Source: Ditylenchus dipsaci | Taxonomy: Eukaryota; Nematoda; Chromadorea; Rhabditida; Anguinidae | Length of the DNA stretch: 64,000 bases | Reading direction: 5' to 3' | Assembly: GCA_004194705.1 (NCBI GenBank) | Contig: SADC01001278.1 | Coordinates: forward strand, 186,001 to 250,000 | Shown here: in pieces, positions 44,908 to 55,783 of the stretch | How positions within the stretch are numbered: position 1 is the first letter of the stretch | Layout of the letters: each line of letters opens with the position of its first letter | Made by a program: the position numbers and the translations under genes | The notes under the pieces: model-generated | The model's input: the letters and a program-made list of their open reading frames with translations, nothing else | Databases searched by the model: none | What the model was told of the DNA's origin: nothing

Positions 44908-47900
44908 TTATTCTAGACACCAGCGAGGCATAGTCAACACTGATTTGTTTAGTTGGATAGCTTCCACTGCTTTCTTTGCGACTGCTTCAGGCAGAAGGAA
45001 GTTCGAAGACACAGCTTTTCTAGACTTTTAATGTGAATTAAAGACATTTCATAACTAAGCTAAAAGGATAATGTACAATCAACTTTTGTGTGGCCCTAGT
45101 GCAGAATCGTTGTCCAAAATTTGCCTTAGCCCCCCCCTCCCCTGTTGTTTTTTGTGAAAAATAGCTTGATCCGCCAGTTAATCACTGTAATTAGCTCAAC
45201 AACCATGACCACATTAAAAAACAACAAGGGGACCAAGCTATTTTTCACAAAAAAACAACGTACAATCAACTTTTAGTTACGAGGGATGGACCCTGACTGT
45301 GACCTGGATGAGCTTCGATGACAATTTTTTTCTGCGCATTCTTGCAAAGCGTGCCCAAGTTCCTGACAAATCTGGCTCCCCAGCTCTGAAGGTCCACAAA
45401 ACGTAGTACAAGGGTTCCTCAAAGTTAAAAAAAACACCTTGATACTCCGCAGCTGCGGATATTTTTTGCATTTAGTGCTAGCTCTGATTACCGATCAGCG
45501 ATTCAGATGATTGTAATAAATCTGAAGATAAAACTTGTCTTTCTTTGTTTGCAAAAAACTGCTTTTCAAAAAGTGGACTGCGACTCCGAGATTTTACACT
45601 TTTAGTCACGGAAGTTGTTACTACTATTGTTACTACGGCCCCAGGTCACAGTCAGGGTCCCTCCCTTCCTAGAACAGATGACTTTTCAGGCCCTTTTATA
45701 TTCATATTTTATTTTTAAGCAACATAAAAATAACAAATATTTTAAAGCTATTTTTAGTCAATTTAAAGCATAAATTTAAAGTTGCTTTTCTATTTTGAAG
45801 CTTATGGGCATACTTGCATGAGCGCTGGCAAAAGGCGCTATAGTATGCCGCCGGTTTTTTTAAAGCCCGGCTCGTATCGCTGGCTTTCTCTGGTTTTTTC
45901 AAAGCTGGCGAATATTTTCAAAGCGCGTAATATTTTTGAAAAAGCGCCAACGTTATCATTATACTTGTACAGGCTCTGCTTTATGAGGTTTTTAAGCTAT
46001 TATTTAATAAAAATCAAGATAAAAATCAATTAGCACACGCTGCTTAATTATGACGCAAATGTATAAGAATACCTAACGTCTTTGACAAGAGGAGTAGCGA
46101 CGAAAGAAGGGCAAAGGCAGGTGAAATGAATGTCTTTTTCAGGATGAAGATGATTAATCTAGATATAAATGTAAGAAAAGATTTCAGTTTTCTTAACCTC
46201 ATTTTGAAGTCCTTCCATAAAGTTGAACACAGCAGCTTTGGAAGCAGCGTAATCAACTAATCCTAAAAACACTTCCTAATAGACATTGATTTTTTTACAA
46301 TACCTGGAACGCCATAGAAAGAACATGCAGAGGCTGTAACTACAATATGTCCGCTTCCTCGTTCTAACATTTTAGGCAGAAAGACTTTGGTGGTCCAAAA
46401 GCTGTGGAAGAGCTAAAATTAAGATTATTTGTACGTTAATCATGCATGTGTTAACCCTATCCCACAGTAGGGGGTATTGCATGAGTTCTCTGTTGTTTTT
46501 TAGCTTGTGCTTAGTCTTATTTTAAGCCAGCGTAAGTTATAAGTTAAAACAAACTTGAATATAAAATTTAATTAACTAGCACCTTTCCAGGAGCATGATT
46601 GGTGTTCGCCGAATCCAAATTTTTCTGCATCAATTTTAAATTGAGTTTTTAATAAAAAATAACTAAAAAAATTCTAGGCCTTGTTTTTTAAGAAACTAAC
46701 AAGGCAGCCAGCCAAGCTGTCTTTCCGATAAGATTTCAAGACCTTTATAAAAAATGTTCGCCATGGTCGGTTTTATTGTGTGAAATTTAAATATTATCAG
46801 CAGACAGCGAAAAAAATGATGAGAGTAAGCAGCTAGAAAGTGCAAAAAGTGCTTGCTCCCCCTATGGTTTTTAGGCCAATGTATCCAACTAATTTTAAGT
46901 GCCACTGTGAAAAATTTTTTTGTGTTTATTGCACACAATGCGATAGTTTTATTTGATATATTAGTTATATTGTAGTTAAAAATCGATGTTATCGATCCGA
47001 AAATGGCCTCCGAAAATTTCGGGGTTTGAATTTGAACTTGAATTATTCTTAAATGTGAAAAATGGCTAAAATAAAAAGATAAATACTTTATTGCTCCTGT
47101 TCTCATATTTTTGTCGCTGTTCGCCGACAGTATCAAAATTTCGGCCTTGAAATTGAATAGGTACAACAGCTTGAGTGGTTTCCTTTTAAGTTTAACAATT
47201 TGTCAAGAAGTTTAACGGCTAGGAAAAAAAGTAGGATTGCCGGGCATGAATTGTGAGCGCACAGGCATGCAATTTTGGGTTAAGTAAAGTCTTTTTTTTA
47301 GCGAGTTTATTAAATCTGCTTGAAATATATTTGTTATTTTTAAAAATTCGCGGTGAAAACTAGACAAAAGCTTTATGAATCAATAAAAATAAAATACCCA
47401 CATTGACTCTCAATAGTTTTTCAATCAGTTCATCCTCAGTTTCCAAAAATGAACCTGAGCTTATGATGCCAGCATTGTTAACCACAATATCCACATCATC
47501 TGCTGCAAAGTTTCCATCTGTATCCTTTTGAATGTTGTGTGCAGCAGTGTAAATGGCCTGCCTATCGCCTACATCTACTGTTTGACAAAAGGCCTGCACA
47601 CCTAGTTGATTACAAAGGTCAGCTGTTTCCAGGTTAGCTGCTTGGACCACATCCCATAGTAGGAGATTAGCCCCTAGCCGAGCAAACTCTTTGGCAAGTT
47701 CTCTTCCTATAGCCCCTCCAGCACCAGTAATCAGCACTAGCTAATTTTTTGAGATTTTATTAATTATTTCAAACTACAAAATAGTATACTTTTCCTTTTA
47801 TGCATTTCTTCTGATGCCACGAATAGGATAAAAAATTAAAGCAGAAAGCTGTGAAAAGGCTGTTGATCAAGAACAAGATATTTGAAAACCGCTGTGTTAG

Positions 47901-47912
47901 CCAGTTAGCCAT
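44908..47912 (-). CDS. Short-chain dehydrogenase/reductase (SDR16C-like)
   Basis: NAD(P)-dependent oxidoreductase, probably membrane-anchored. Six exons: 47790-47912, 47402-47740, 46304-46412, 46198-46262, 46073-46158, 44908-45019; all phases agree, giving 277 residues with stop TAA. A hydrophobic N-terminus (ILFLINSLFTAFCFNFL) is followed by the cofactor motif TGAGGAIG, VDVGD, NNAG, the catalytic Ser in VVTASAC, YAASK, and CPSFVATPLV. The C-terminal LPEAVAKKAVEAI fits the SDR16C group (retinol or lipid dehydrogenases such as RDH10/17-beta-HSD11 relatives); substrate cannot be told. The donor after 47402 is GTGGGT. The ATG follows a GCGTTTTAG site by two bases. The 1-kb last intron holds repeats (45122-45257). 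No frame errors. Confidence 0.92.
45122..45257. repeat. Foldback repeat in the SDR last intron
   Basis: CCCCTGTTGTTTTTTGTGAAAAATAGCTTG at the left is inverted at the right (CAAGCTATTTTTCAC...). Member of the CTGTTGTTTTTT group also seen at 18270, 24354, 33490, 44240 and 60800. Confidence 0.75.
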
Positions 47913-48981
47913 GTCTAAAACGCAACAAAAAATTATCTTAAAATATATATCTTTGTGTCAAAAGACAGGTTCATCAAATACTGCTAAGAAAATATCTGCT
48001 TTTTCTTCACAAAGACTTTTTAACGATGAAATTTTTTTAATAAACCTGTTTTTGAAGATAACACTTCTTAAAAAAACTAAGATAAAAAGTGCAGGAAAGA
48101 AATAGGATGACTCTTCATCGGCAATAAATTATATTGATAACAACAATTTTTTATAAAGAAAATTCTTTTGCCATAAAAGTTAAGCTAAGTTGATAGATAA
48201 AAAAACCTGCCATAGGTGCTTTTTGCCCTCAGCATATTAGGTCGTCCAGATAGTTCGTCTATTGTTTTTTTCAAAAAAGTTTTTATGCATAGTGTTTTTT
48301 GACCACTCATTTTGTAGCTTAGATTCTAAGAGGTTAACTTTCGAGAAATGATCACATAATCTATAAAAAAACACATCGCCACAAAAAGTCTTTTTGAGAA
48401 AAAAACGGACTAACTTTGCGGATGACCTAACACGGAAAAGTCTGATCGTAACTTTTGTTTATTCTGGTACAGTTTTTTACTTAGATCATTCTGGTGTATG
48501 AGAGTTTGGATGTTTGCTAGTGATAAATTGACCTAATAACCGATAATGAGTATGCGGCCATTTCAGGGAAGGTCAAAAGTTGTCTGAGAGGAAGAGATCA
48601 CACTATTTTTACGTTGCACCCATGACTTCATTATATTATATTAAAATGATCGCTGGAACATGCATTGGCAAACTAGTGTACGTAAACTACAATATGTTCT
48701 TAAAAACATGGACAACTAGCATCCAGCGTACAAAACCAGCATTTTTCCCCTTCCCAGCTTTCCCAAGCTTCACATGTCATATTTCTGTATAACTGCTCAA
48801 TGCTTAATTGGGCGCCTGGTAACATAGCATAAGGGTATTCTATCCCGTTTTGGTCACTGGAGCTGGGCAAAAAAGCGTCTACATGCATTTTCTAATCAAG
48901 AGTACTTCTTAGAATGATGTCACAGGTAAGTGAGTACTCGTAGCTCTAACTTTTTCTGGGCTATACTCTTTCGGATGTATG
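47913..48981 (-). other. Spacer with one coding-like ORF
   Basis: A 62-codon ORF at 48700-48888 starts MHVDAFLPSSSDQNG and contains MTCEAWESWEGEKCW. Its composition is less AT-biased than chance ORFs here, and a TTGATTAG site precedes the ATG by three bases, so it may be a first exon. No partner exon or family was found. Confidence 0.25.
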
Positions 48982-49401
48982 TGAAAACTCCCGACAAATG
49001 TGTGAAATTTCCCGACTAATTAATTAATTTTCCCGACAAATTTTAAAACGAACATATCTCAGTGTTTTCTTATCATTTTTTTATTTTTTTTAGACCAGCA
49101 TGCAGCTCTACTCTTCTAGTTTCTAATGAGCCATCAACCAAACTGTTATAATTTAAAAAACATTGAGAAAAAATAGTTTACATAAAACAAGGACTTGTTA
49201 AATAAAAACCAACTTTTCTCAATTTTTTAAAATTTTAACGATTTGTTTGATGACTCATTAGAAACTAGAAGAGTAGGGCTGCATGCTGGTCTAAAAAAAA
49301 AAAAAATGATAAGAAAACACTGAGATATGTTTGTTTTAAAAATTTGTTGGGAAAATTAATTAATTAGTCGGGAAATTTCACACATTTGTCGGGAGTTTTC
49401 A
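48982..49401. repeat. Foldback MITE, 420 bp
   Basis: Left arm TGAAAACTCCCGACAAATGT ... through about 49135 returns inverted at 49255-49401. Arms are about 150 bp with few mismatches; the longest shared words include CCAGCATGCAGC and TCTAGTTTCTAATGAG. Non-coding. Confidence 0.9.
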
Positions 49402-50267
49402 ATTTGATCCTACTCTTTCTGAAAGATTTAAACAAATGTTGGAGCAAAAGTGAAGTGACGATGTGTGTGAAAAACCACTTTTAGCATTCCTAAATATTTG
49501 AGAACTCCACAGCTCTAGGTAGGTAATAATTTTATAAAAGCTTTTTCTAGCAGCATTTGTCTTTTTCATTATTTACCGTCTAAGTTGTACACGTTATTTA
49601 AAGTCTCTATCTTGTGCAGTAGCTGTCTTTTCTGCTTTAGAGAAGTTCTATGAAAAAAATGCCAATCAAACTGTTTTCTTACATGAAATTATAATACAAT
49701 CAGGCCGAAAAACTGCAATAGATCAATAAGAAGCGGCGAAAGACATTTTTGGAAAAAAGATAATCTGTGACGAATAAACTGAAAAGTTTTTATGGCGGTG
49801 AATATATGTTTGTAAATAGCATACGAAAATTTGTTTTTACAACAAATCTGTACACTCTTAAGTTTTTTGGAATAAATTTGCTGCAATATATCCATAGTTG
49901 TTAAAGTCTACCTGGCTTAAAAACCCAGTTTCAACCGGATTTTTTCAAGTCTCGGCCAAGGTAAAAAACGATTAAAAAATACTTTATGAAAAAAATTTAC
50001 CTGGGCTGAGATATAAGGTACGTAGGGTGGGGAGTTATTAGAGGGTGGGGAGTTAATAAAGAAAATGCGGTAATCGATTTTGGTCAATTTTTTTCATGAA
50101 GTGCTTTTTCAATCATTTTTTAGCTTATTTGCGCCATAAAAAGTTCATTTGCGCCATGAAAAAATTATTATCCGCATCTTTAACTCTCAATCCCCAATTG
50201 GACAATTCAGCTGCAGTAGAATTAACATGTGAGCACAAGAAAATAAAAAATAATAACCCTATTATAG
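49402..50267. other. Intergenic, no gene seen
   Basis: Only a fragment of the ...AATAAAGAAAATGCGGTA repeat terminus (about 50035-50075). Nothing else supported. Confidence 0.4.
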
Positions 50268-50495
50268 AATATCCCCACCCAACGATTTTCACTTTTGAAA
50301 TTTAAATAAAGAACACCCAAATATATGTCCCAGACCCCAAAAAAGTACGTAAGACATTTATTAGTCACAACTTCCGTATGCTTGCCTACATCGAAGCCTA
50401 AGGGATAAGTTTAAACTTGTTACTTGAGGGTGTAGTTACAGCGATTTTGAGAGGGTCAGGTTTTGGGGGGAGGAGTATTCTATACTAGCGGCCAA
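50268..50495. repeat. Dispersed repeat, copy B
   Basis: Collinear with 30660-30890 (shared words ACGATTTTCAC, TGTCCCAGA, TTTATTAGTCA, ACTTCCGTA, AGCCTAAGGG). Confidence 0.65.
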
Positions 50496-50595
50496 AATTG
50501 GGCCTGATTGGCATAGCTCTCCGATATATTTTTTGAACATTTATACTGTGTTGTGTTTTCAAAGCTCTCAAATGACACATTTTCTTGGAAAATAT
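50493..50595. repeat. Direct repeat, first copy (second at 51256-51360)
   Basis: AAAATTGGGCCT(G/T)ATTGGC, then TAGCTCTCCGATATATTTTT and TCAAATGACACATTTTCTTG occur at both places in the same orientation, about 760 bp apart. The enclosed DNA includes the exon pair at 50785-50927. It could be a segmental duplication remnant or the borders of an insertion. Confidence 0.75.
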
Positions 50596-50784
50596 TCAAA
50601 ATTCGCTTTTTCGAAAAAATCTGAGAAACCTGAGTGTTGTGCTGAAAAAATTCAATAATTCAAAAGAAAAATTCAAAGTGTTTAGTTAGGAGAAAAAAGG
50701 TGTACAGCACGCAGAAATATGCTTTTAACTGATAACTTCTGATTTGTTTTAAAAAACTTGTGACTTTTAGCTAAGTTTTTTACT

Positions 50785-50927
50785 ATGGTATACTCGATAA
50801 ACGGTAAGAATTTTCAAAACTAAGTTATAAAAAAATTAATACTTTGCAGAGAAGCTGCCTTCAGCTCCTGAAGTCACGGAAGCTTATGCTGCTTTATTCT
50901 GTGACACTAACTTAAGCAAAAACCAAG
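50785..50927 (+). CDS. Two short exons, unknown gene
   Basis: ATG at 50785 runs six codons to a GTAAGA donor (exon to 50803); an acceptor TTTGCAG opens 50850-50927, ending at a GTAAAC donor. Phases agree and read MVYSIN then EKLPSAPEVTEAYAALFCDT. The splice sites are good and composition is protein-like, but I could not find the following exon before the minisatellite. Family not recognised. Confidence 0.35.
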
Positions 50928-51399
50928 GTAAACTATCTCTATATAGTATTTGGCATGTGTGGCTGTGTGGGTCGCTACTTTTGGTTTTAAGCCCATTTTT
51001 CTGCCATTTATGTCGGATATCTCACCAAACCCCTCAGGTAAAACACCTTAGCTTTCTTTTAAGCACAAACGCGTCAAATCAAAGTTGCTTCTAAAATTTT
51101 TTTTGCCCTCCAAACTGGAGACGGTGGATTTCGGCCTGGATTTTGGTGGATGTTTGGGGTCTAACTCAATTTTCTCCCAATTTTCGCAAACTCATGTCTT
51201 CTATCTTTCCGGAATCCTCAAGTTTAACATCTCAGCCTTCTTTCAAGCACCATCAGGCGAAAATTGGGCCTTATTGGCATAGCTCTCCGATATATTTTTT
51301 TGAACATTTATACTGTTTTGTATTTTCAAAGCTCTCAAATGACACATTTTCTTGGAAAACACGTATTATTGAATCACGTATGATTGAACTTTCTTCAAA

Positions 51400-51860
51400 A
51401 AATGGACAGTAGGAGGGTAGATGTGGAAAGCGGTTCTCCGGAGGGGAAAGGGGTACCCAGGAGGGAGGTAGAAAGGAAGAGGGTAGCCAGCAAGAAGGTA
51501 ACCAGGAGGAAGTTAAACAGGAGGTGGAGGGGTGGCAAAGGATTCCCCGGAGGGGAAGAGGGTACTCATGAGGGGCGCAGGCAGGAGGAGAGTAGCCAGG
51601 AGGGGGATATTAGGAAGAAGGTAGCCAGAAGGAGGGTAGCCTGCAAGAAGGTACCCTGGATAAGGGGCTAGGAGGAGGGCAGTCAGGAGGAGGGTATGGA
51701 GCAGGAAGGTACCCAAAAGGGGGTACCCAGGAGGAGGATGGCCAGGAGAAGAGTAGCCAGGAGTAGGGTATCCAGGAGGCGGGTAGCCAGAGGGGGCAGT
51801 AGCCATGAGGAGGGTAGCAAGGAAGAGGGTAGGAAGAGGGTACTCAGGTGTGGTTGTGTG
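51400..51860. repeat. Purine-rich minisatellite (GGGTAGCCAGGAGGA)
   Basis: About 460 bases of imperfect repeats of a roughly 15-base unit, GGGTAGCCAGGAGGA and variants. One strand is nearly all purine over long runs. ORFs on both strands (Arg/Lys-rich on plus, PPGYP-rich on minus) follow from the repeat unit and are not evidence of a gene. Confidence 0.85.
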
Positions 51861-51959
51861 ATGGGTTAATATTTATATAATTTGTAAAACACAATAGTGA
51901 CGCCGATAGGCACCTGTTGCCCCTAGTTCTCGATATTGTGGACATAAAATTTGTTTCGC

Positions 51960-52172
51960 GTAAAAAACGGTAAAAGATATATATTTATTTAAATATATAT
52001 TAAATATATATTTAAATAAATTTAAAAAGTGGAAACGGTAGAGCTCGTGGGAGTTAAGAAAATGCACTAAACCGACCTGCAAAATAATTGCTCTACGCTG
52101 AGATACAGATGCTCAAAGTCGAGTGAAGGCTACTATTAGAGAGAGCGCTACTATTAGACGAAATACGGTACG
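51960..52172. repeat. TACCGTATTTC-family MITE, partial
   Basis: Contains GAGCTCGTGGGAGTTAAGAA, 'tgagatacaga', 'caaagtcgag' and ends ACTATTAGACGAAATACGGTA. The left terminus is missing; an ATATATATTTAAATA palindrome lies at 51980-52020. Confidence 0.6.
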
Positions 52173-52354
52173 TCTTTAAAAAAAACGGCTATCAAATTCA
52201 TAAGTTATAATTAATTGTTATAATTAAATATCATTGTAACTTAATCTATTATTGTAATTGTGAAGTAATATTTCTACAGTTAACATTCAAATCTAATTGT
52301 GAAATATATATTTCTACAGTTAACATTCAATGAACATATGAACAGATTTTCTTT

Positions 52355-52635
52355 TAAAAGGCAGACCTTCTTAAAGCTTAAAAGACCATGATTTTCGCGC
52401 GCAGTGGTTGTCCCCCGCCAATTCAAATTTTTTTCCTGATCATTGAACTTCTGTATGGATTTTCCAACTTAGTTTCTAACAAAACAAGACTTAAAATTTA
52501 ATTTTAGGTATAGTTTTGTTAGAAACCAAGTTGAAAAATCAGTACAGAAGTTCAATGATTGGGAAAAAATTCGAATTGGCGGGGATAATCGCTGCGCGCA
52601 AAAAGCATGGTCCTTAAATGAGATGGTCTGCCCTT
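52355..52635. repeat. Foldback MITE related to 5065-5292
   Basis: AAAAGGCAGACC / GGTCTGCCCTTT ends and GCGCGCAG / CTGCGCGC inner words are inverted. The centre (TGATCATTGAACTTCTGTA ... GTTTCTAACAAAACAAG) matches the 5065-5292 element. Confidence 0.75.
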
Positions 52636-53087
52636 TAGATTCCAAAGATTGTTGTTTTTTGCAAAAATTATAACATAATTAAAGTATTTGCAATGTTTCA
52701 GGCCAAACTGCGTAAGAAAATCAGTAAAAGACTTCAAACGCTAGGTAAAAAGGTGTCAGACCTTAGGCGGGAACGAATTTTTTTCATGATGTTATGAAGA
52801 GATTTTACTGTGCGACCTTATACTTTTTTTCAAATTAGGCAGAACAAGAAAAAAATCTAGATAAGAATGCATACGAAAAACGTGCGGGGAAAAATAACTG
52901 TCTACACTTTTATTTTCGTGTAATGGATGGGCAGGCCCTTTTAAATATTAAAGAACCATACTTGTTGATGACAATGAGAATTTGGCAAATTCAAATGCGC
53001 GCGGACACTTTTTTGCCCCAAAAATACTTTTTGAGTTATGTGTTGTTGGAATTTAATAATAAAAACATAATTCCTATAAGTGACTCA

Positions 53088-53157
53088 GGACCCTAGCTCA
53101 GTGGTATAGCAGCGTAGTGCGGTGAAAATCGGTCTCAGGTTCGATTCACGTGTCTGC
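53088..53157 (+). other. tRNA-derived sequence (SINE head or tRNA pseudogene)
   Basis: TAGCTCAGTGGTATAGC is a good RNA polymerase III A box and GGTTCGATTCA a good B box, at normal spacing. The acceptor ends (GGACCCT and CGTGTCTG) do not pair fully and the anticodon arm is unclear, so it is unlikely to be a functional tRNA. A T-rich tail follows up to the MITE at 53188. Confidence 0.6.
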
Positions 53158-53187
53158 TTTGTTGTTATTGATCTTTTTTTCTTAATA

Positions 53188-53467
53188 CAGTTAACCCTCG
53201 CTATAGTGACACCCCGAAAAGTTCGTTTCCACCTAGGATCCGACACTTTTTGAAATAGGGGTGTCACTATAGCGAGTACCCACGGATCTTTTCGGCAAAA
53301 CCTTTCTCATTCACGGAAACGACCGGTAAATTCAGAATCTCTACGATTTTTCTGATCAGACTGACTAATCAGATTCGGTAAAATATTTCAAAAATCGAGG
53401 TAAAGAAAGTGTCGGACCTAGGTGGGAACGAACTTTTGGGGTGTCACTATAGCGGGGGTTGACTGTA
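53188..53467. repeat. pogo/mariner-like MITE, 280 bp
   Basis: TACAGTTAACCCTCGCTATA at the left and the inverse GGGGTTGACTGTA end at the right. Inner words AAAGTTCGTTTCCACCTAGG and GTGTCGGACCTAGGTGGGAA are inverted copies. The same inner words occur in 54895-55328 and 57430-57700, so these three are one family. Confidence 0.85.
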
Positions 53468-53616
53468 AATATAAATGATTAAAAAAATAATTTCGGAATA
53501 AAAAAAAGTGTCCCGCGCGCATTTGAATTTTCCAAATTCCCATTGTCATCAACAGGTATGGTCCTTTAAATCATAAAAAATCAAAACGCAATTTAGAAAC
53601 TGCATCACAACCTTAC

Positions 53617-54084
53617 ATGAGCTCCAATACCAAGGTTTCTTCTTCTGAGCGCATTTTGAGTGCTCTGAAAATCTTAGCGATGTTTTTGTTATGCTTCCTG
53701 CTGCTATTTATAATACTTCTCATTGGCAAATTACTAAACCATCATCAACATAGCGATCCCACAGACATTTCAGACAAGGTATTTCTGTCTTTTCGAATCG
53801 AGAAGTACAGCTTTAATTCTTATGAAAACAAACGGCTGATTGAGAAAAACTTTGTTTTCGACACTCAAGGTCTAAACTACAACAAGTCTTTGGAGTATTT
53901 TGTGGAGAAAGCTGTGCCTGTATTTGATTCTACCTTCAAACGATTCTTCCAGCACAATCTAATCGATCAACGTTACTCATCCAATGTTTTTGATGAAGAG
54001 TACATGGAATATATTCATACAGATTCAAGCATTATTGTAAGGAATGGAGCAAAGTATTTGATAACCTACATTTTTACTCATTAA
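53617..54084 (+). CDS. Single-pass membrane protein, possible SEA-like ectodomain
   Basis: 155-codon ORF, one of the longest in the window. Residues 1-15 are polar (MSSNTKVSSSERI), then a strong TM helix (about 17-41, LAMFLLCFLLLFIILLIG), then an ectodomain-like part with FVFDTQGLNYNKSLEYF and AVPVFDSTFKRFF, which loosely resembles the start of a SEA domain (LNYxxxLxxxxSxxF). A type II orientation is likely. A GTAAGG at about 54037 could be a donor, in which case the last 17 codons are intronic and further exons were missed. No family assigned. Confidence 0.5.
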   Translation: MSSNTKVSSSERILSALKILAMFLLCFLLLFIILLIGKLLNHHQHSDPTDISDKVFLSFRIEKYSFNSYENKRLIEKNFVFDTQGLNYNKSLEYFVEKAVPVFDSTFKRFFQHNLIDQRYSSNVFDEEYMEYIHTDSSIIVRNGAKYLITYIFTH

Positions 54085-54255
54085 ATTTTGTTTTGATTTA
54101 AATATTTTGGCAATAAAATAAACATATGTACGTTCCTCACTAGTTTATGCAAGAAAAAACTACAGTACATTTTCTTAATCAATTTTGAATTTTTATATGC
54201 ATAGTTTTGGACAATTATAATCAGTCAAAAAATTTCTTTTCGTAGGCTTTTAACT

Positions 54256-55347
54256 ACAGTCGATCCTTGATTTACTCGACAACCTTTCCTCCCGCCCCTC
54301 TCTCCTAATTTAAGTTTCTTCCGTCTAGCGTCAGACACTGTTATTATCTAAATTTTCTAAGGCTGTTATTTATCGTATTTTTTCTATAGAAGCTCCATCT
54401 GTACTAGAAGGCGCCCCCCCCCTCCCCCACTTTGCGGTTCTGCATCTCAGAAAAGAGTAAAAATTTTGCAAAGCTGTTTATTGCATTTTATTAACTCCCA
54501 CGAGCTCTACTGATTCAGCTTTTCGGATTTCGGATGAGCACCCGAAAATCTCGAGATCGACCTAAAATTTTCCTGATTTTCGGGTGATCGAAAAATAGAA
54601 GCCCCGAGTTTCTTTTAGAGAAAATACGGTATTCTATTTCGACAATGTGGTCCCGAATATCCCAAATACTCCTAATTTTTCAAATATTTTTTAAAATCCT
54701 TATTATTATAAGGTATCATTAAATCGAGGTTTTGCTTTTTTATGGATCAAAATTTTAGCTTTCTGAAAAACGTTCAAAAAAACTGAGCGTTTGCTATATT
54801 TGGGATATTTAATTAGTAGGAAGCTCCAATTCGGGTTTAAAAAATTGTTAGACCCAAAGCGGGACCGAGCTTTAACGGAAACTTAGTACAGTCAAACCTC
54901 TATATAACAGCCCCCCCCCCCCCCTAAAAGTTCGTTCCACCTTGGGTCCGACACTTTTTTTAGCTCGATTTTCAAAGCTTTTTTAAATTCTGTTTTGACA
55001 GTCTGGTCGCAAATATCGCAAAAATTCCGATTTTGCCGATCCTTTTTCAAAATTTGAATAATTTTACTATTAAAAAATACAAAACCTCTATATAACGGCC
55101 CTCTAAAAAAATTAGAGGGCCGTTATATAGAGGTTTTGTATTTTTTAATAGTAAAATTATTCAAATATTGAAAAACGATCGGCAAAATCGGAATCCTTGC
55201 TATATTTGCGACCAGACTGTCAAAACAGAATTTAAAAAAAGCTTTGAAAATCGAGCTAAAAAAAGTGTCGGACCCAAGGTGGGAACGAACTTTTAGGGGG
55301 GGGGCGTTATATAGAGGTTTGACTGTATGACGAGATTTGACTGTAGC
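54256..55347. repeat. Nested MITE cluster
   Basis: Outer element: TACAGTCGATCCTTGATTTA at 54255 and inverse GAGATTTGACTGTA at about 55333-55347. Inside lie a TACCGTATTTC-family member (about 54375-54632) and, at 54895-55328, a near-perfect 434-bp palindrome with ends CAGTCAAACCTCTATATAAC and TA on both sides. Order of insertion: outer first, palindrome later, very near the outer right end. Confidence 0.8.
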
Positions 55348-55783
55348 TTTTGCCGTGATTCTAGATGGATGAGCGCTTGCCCGTCATTTAAAATATCAGA
55401 AATTTCGTTGTGATCAACGGCGATGGTCTATAAGTCAACACCCCCCCCTCCACAAAAGTTCAAATTAAGTAAGAACATTCATTAATTATTTGATCAACTC
55501 AGTGAGTAAATTCTATTTGAGCCAATAATATTATTCTTATTTAAACAAGATCATAACAATTCCGTTCGAGACAAATTAATTTTATATGTTTACTGTATGT
55601 GTCGTGTAGATTTTAGAAAATATCTTTATCTACTTGATACGATTGTGGGTACAGGAGCTTGCTAACTTATTGATTTATTATTTTAAGAATCGAATTATTT
55701 TGCTTTTTACTTGAAGACTTTAAGGTAAAATGCTAGCATTTTTAAGAATTCCTGCTCTTTATGCTCCTTACTTTTCAGACAAA

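Noticed and set aside
46696..47166. 156-codon minus ORF
   Set aside because: Falls in the SDR intron 46413-47401; the spliced SDR is complete without it and the ORF has no recognisable domain.
51513..51806. PPGYP-rich 97-codon minus ORF resembling a Pro/Gly/Tyr repeat protein
   Set aside because: It is the direct translation of the GGGTAGCCAGGAGGA minisatellite; the other strand is open too, and there is no start context or flanking coding sequence.
53088..53157. Functional tRNA gene
   Set aside because: A and B boxes are good but acceptor and anticodon stems do not pair.
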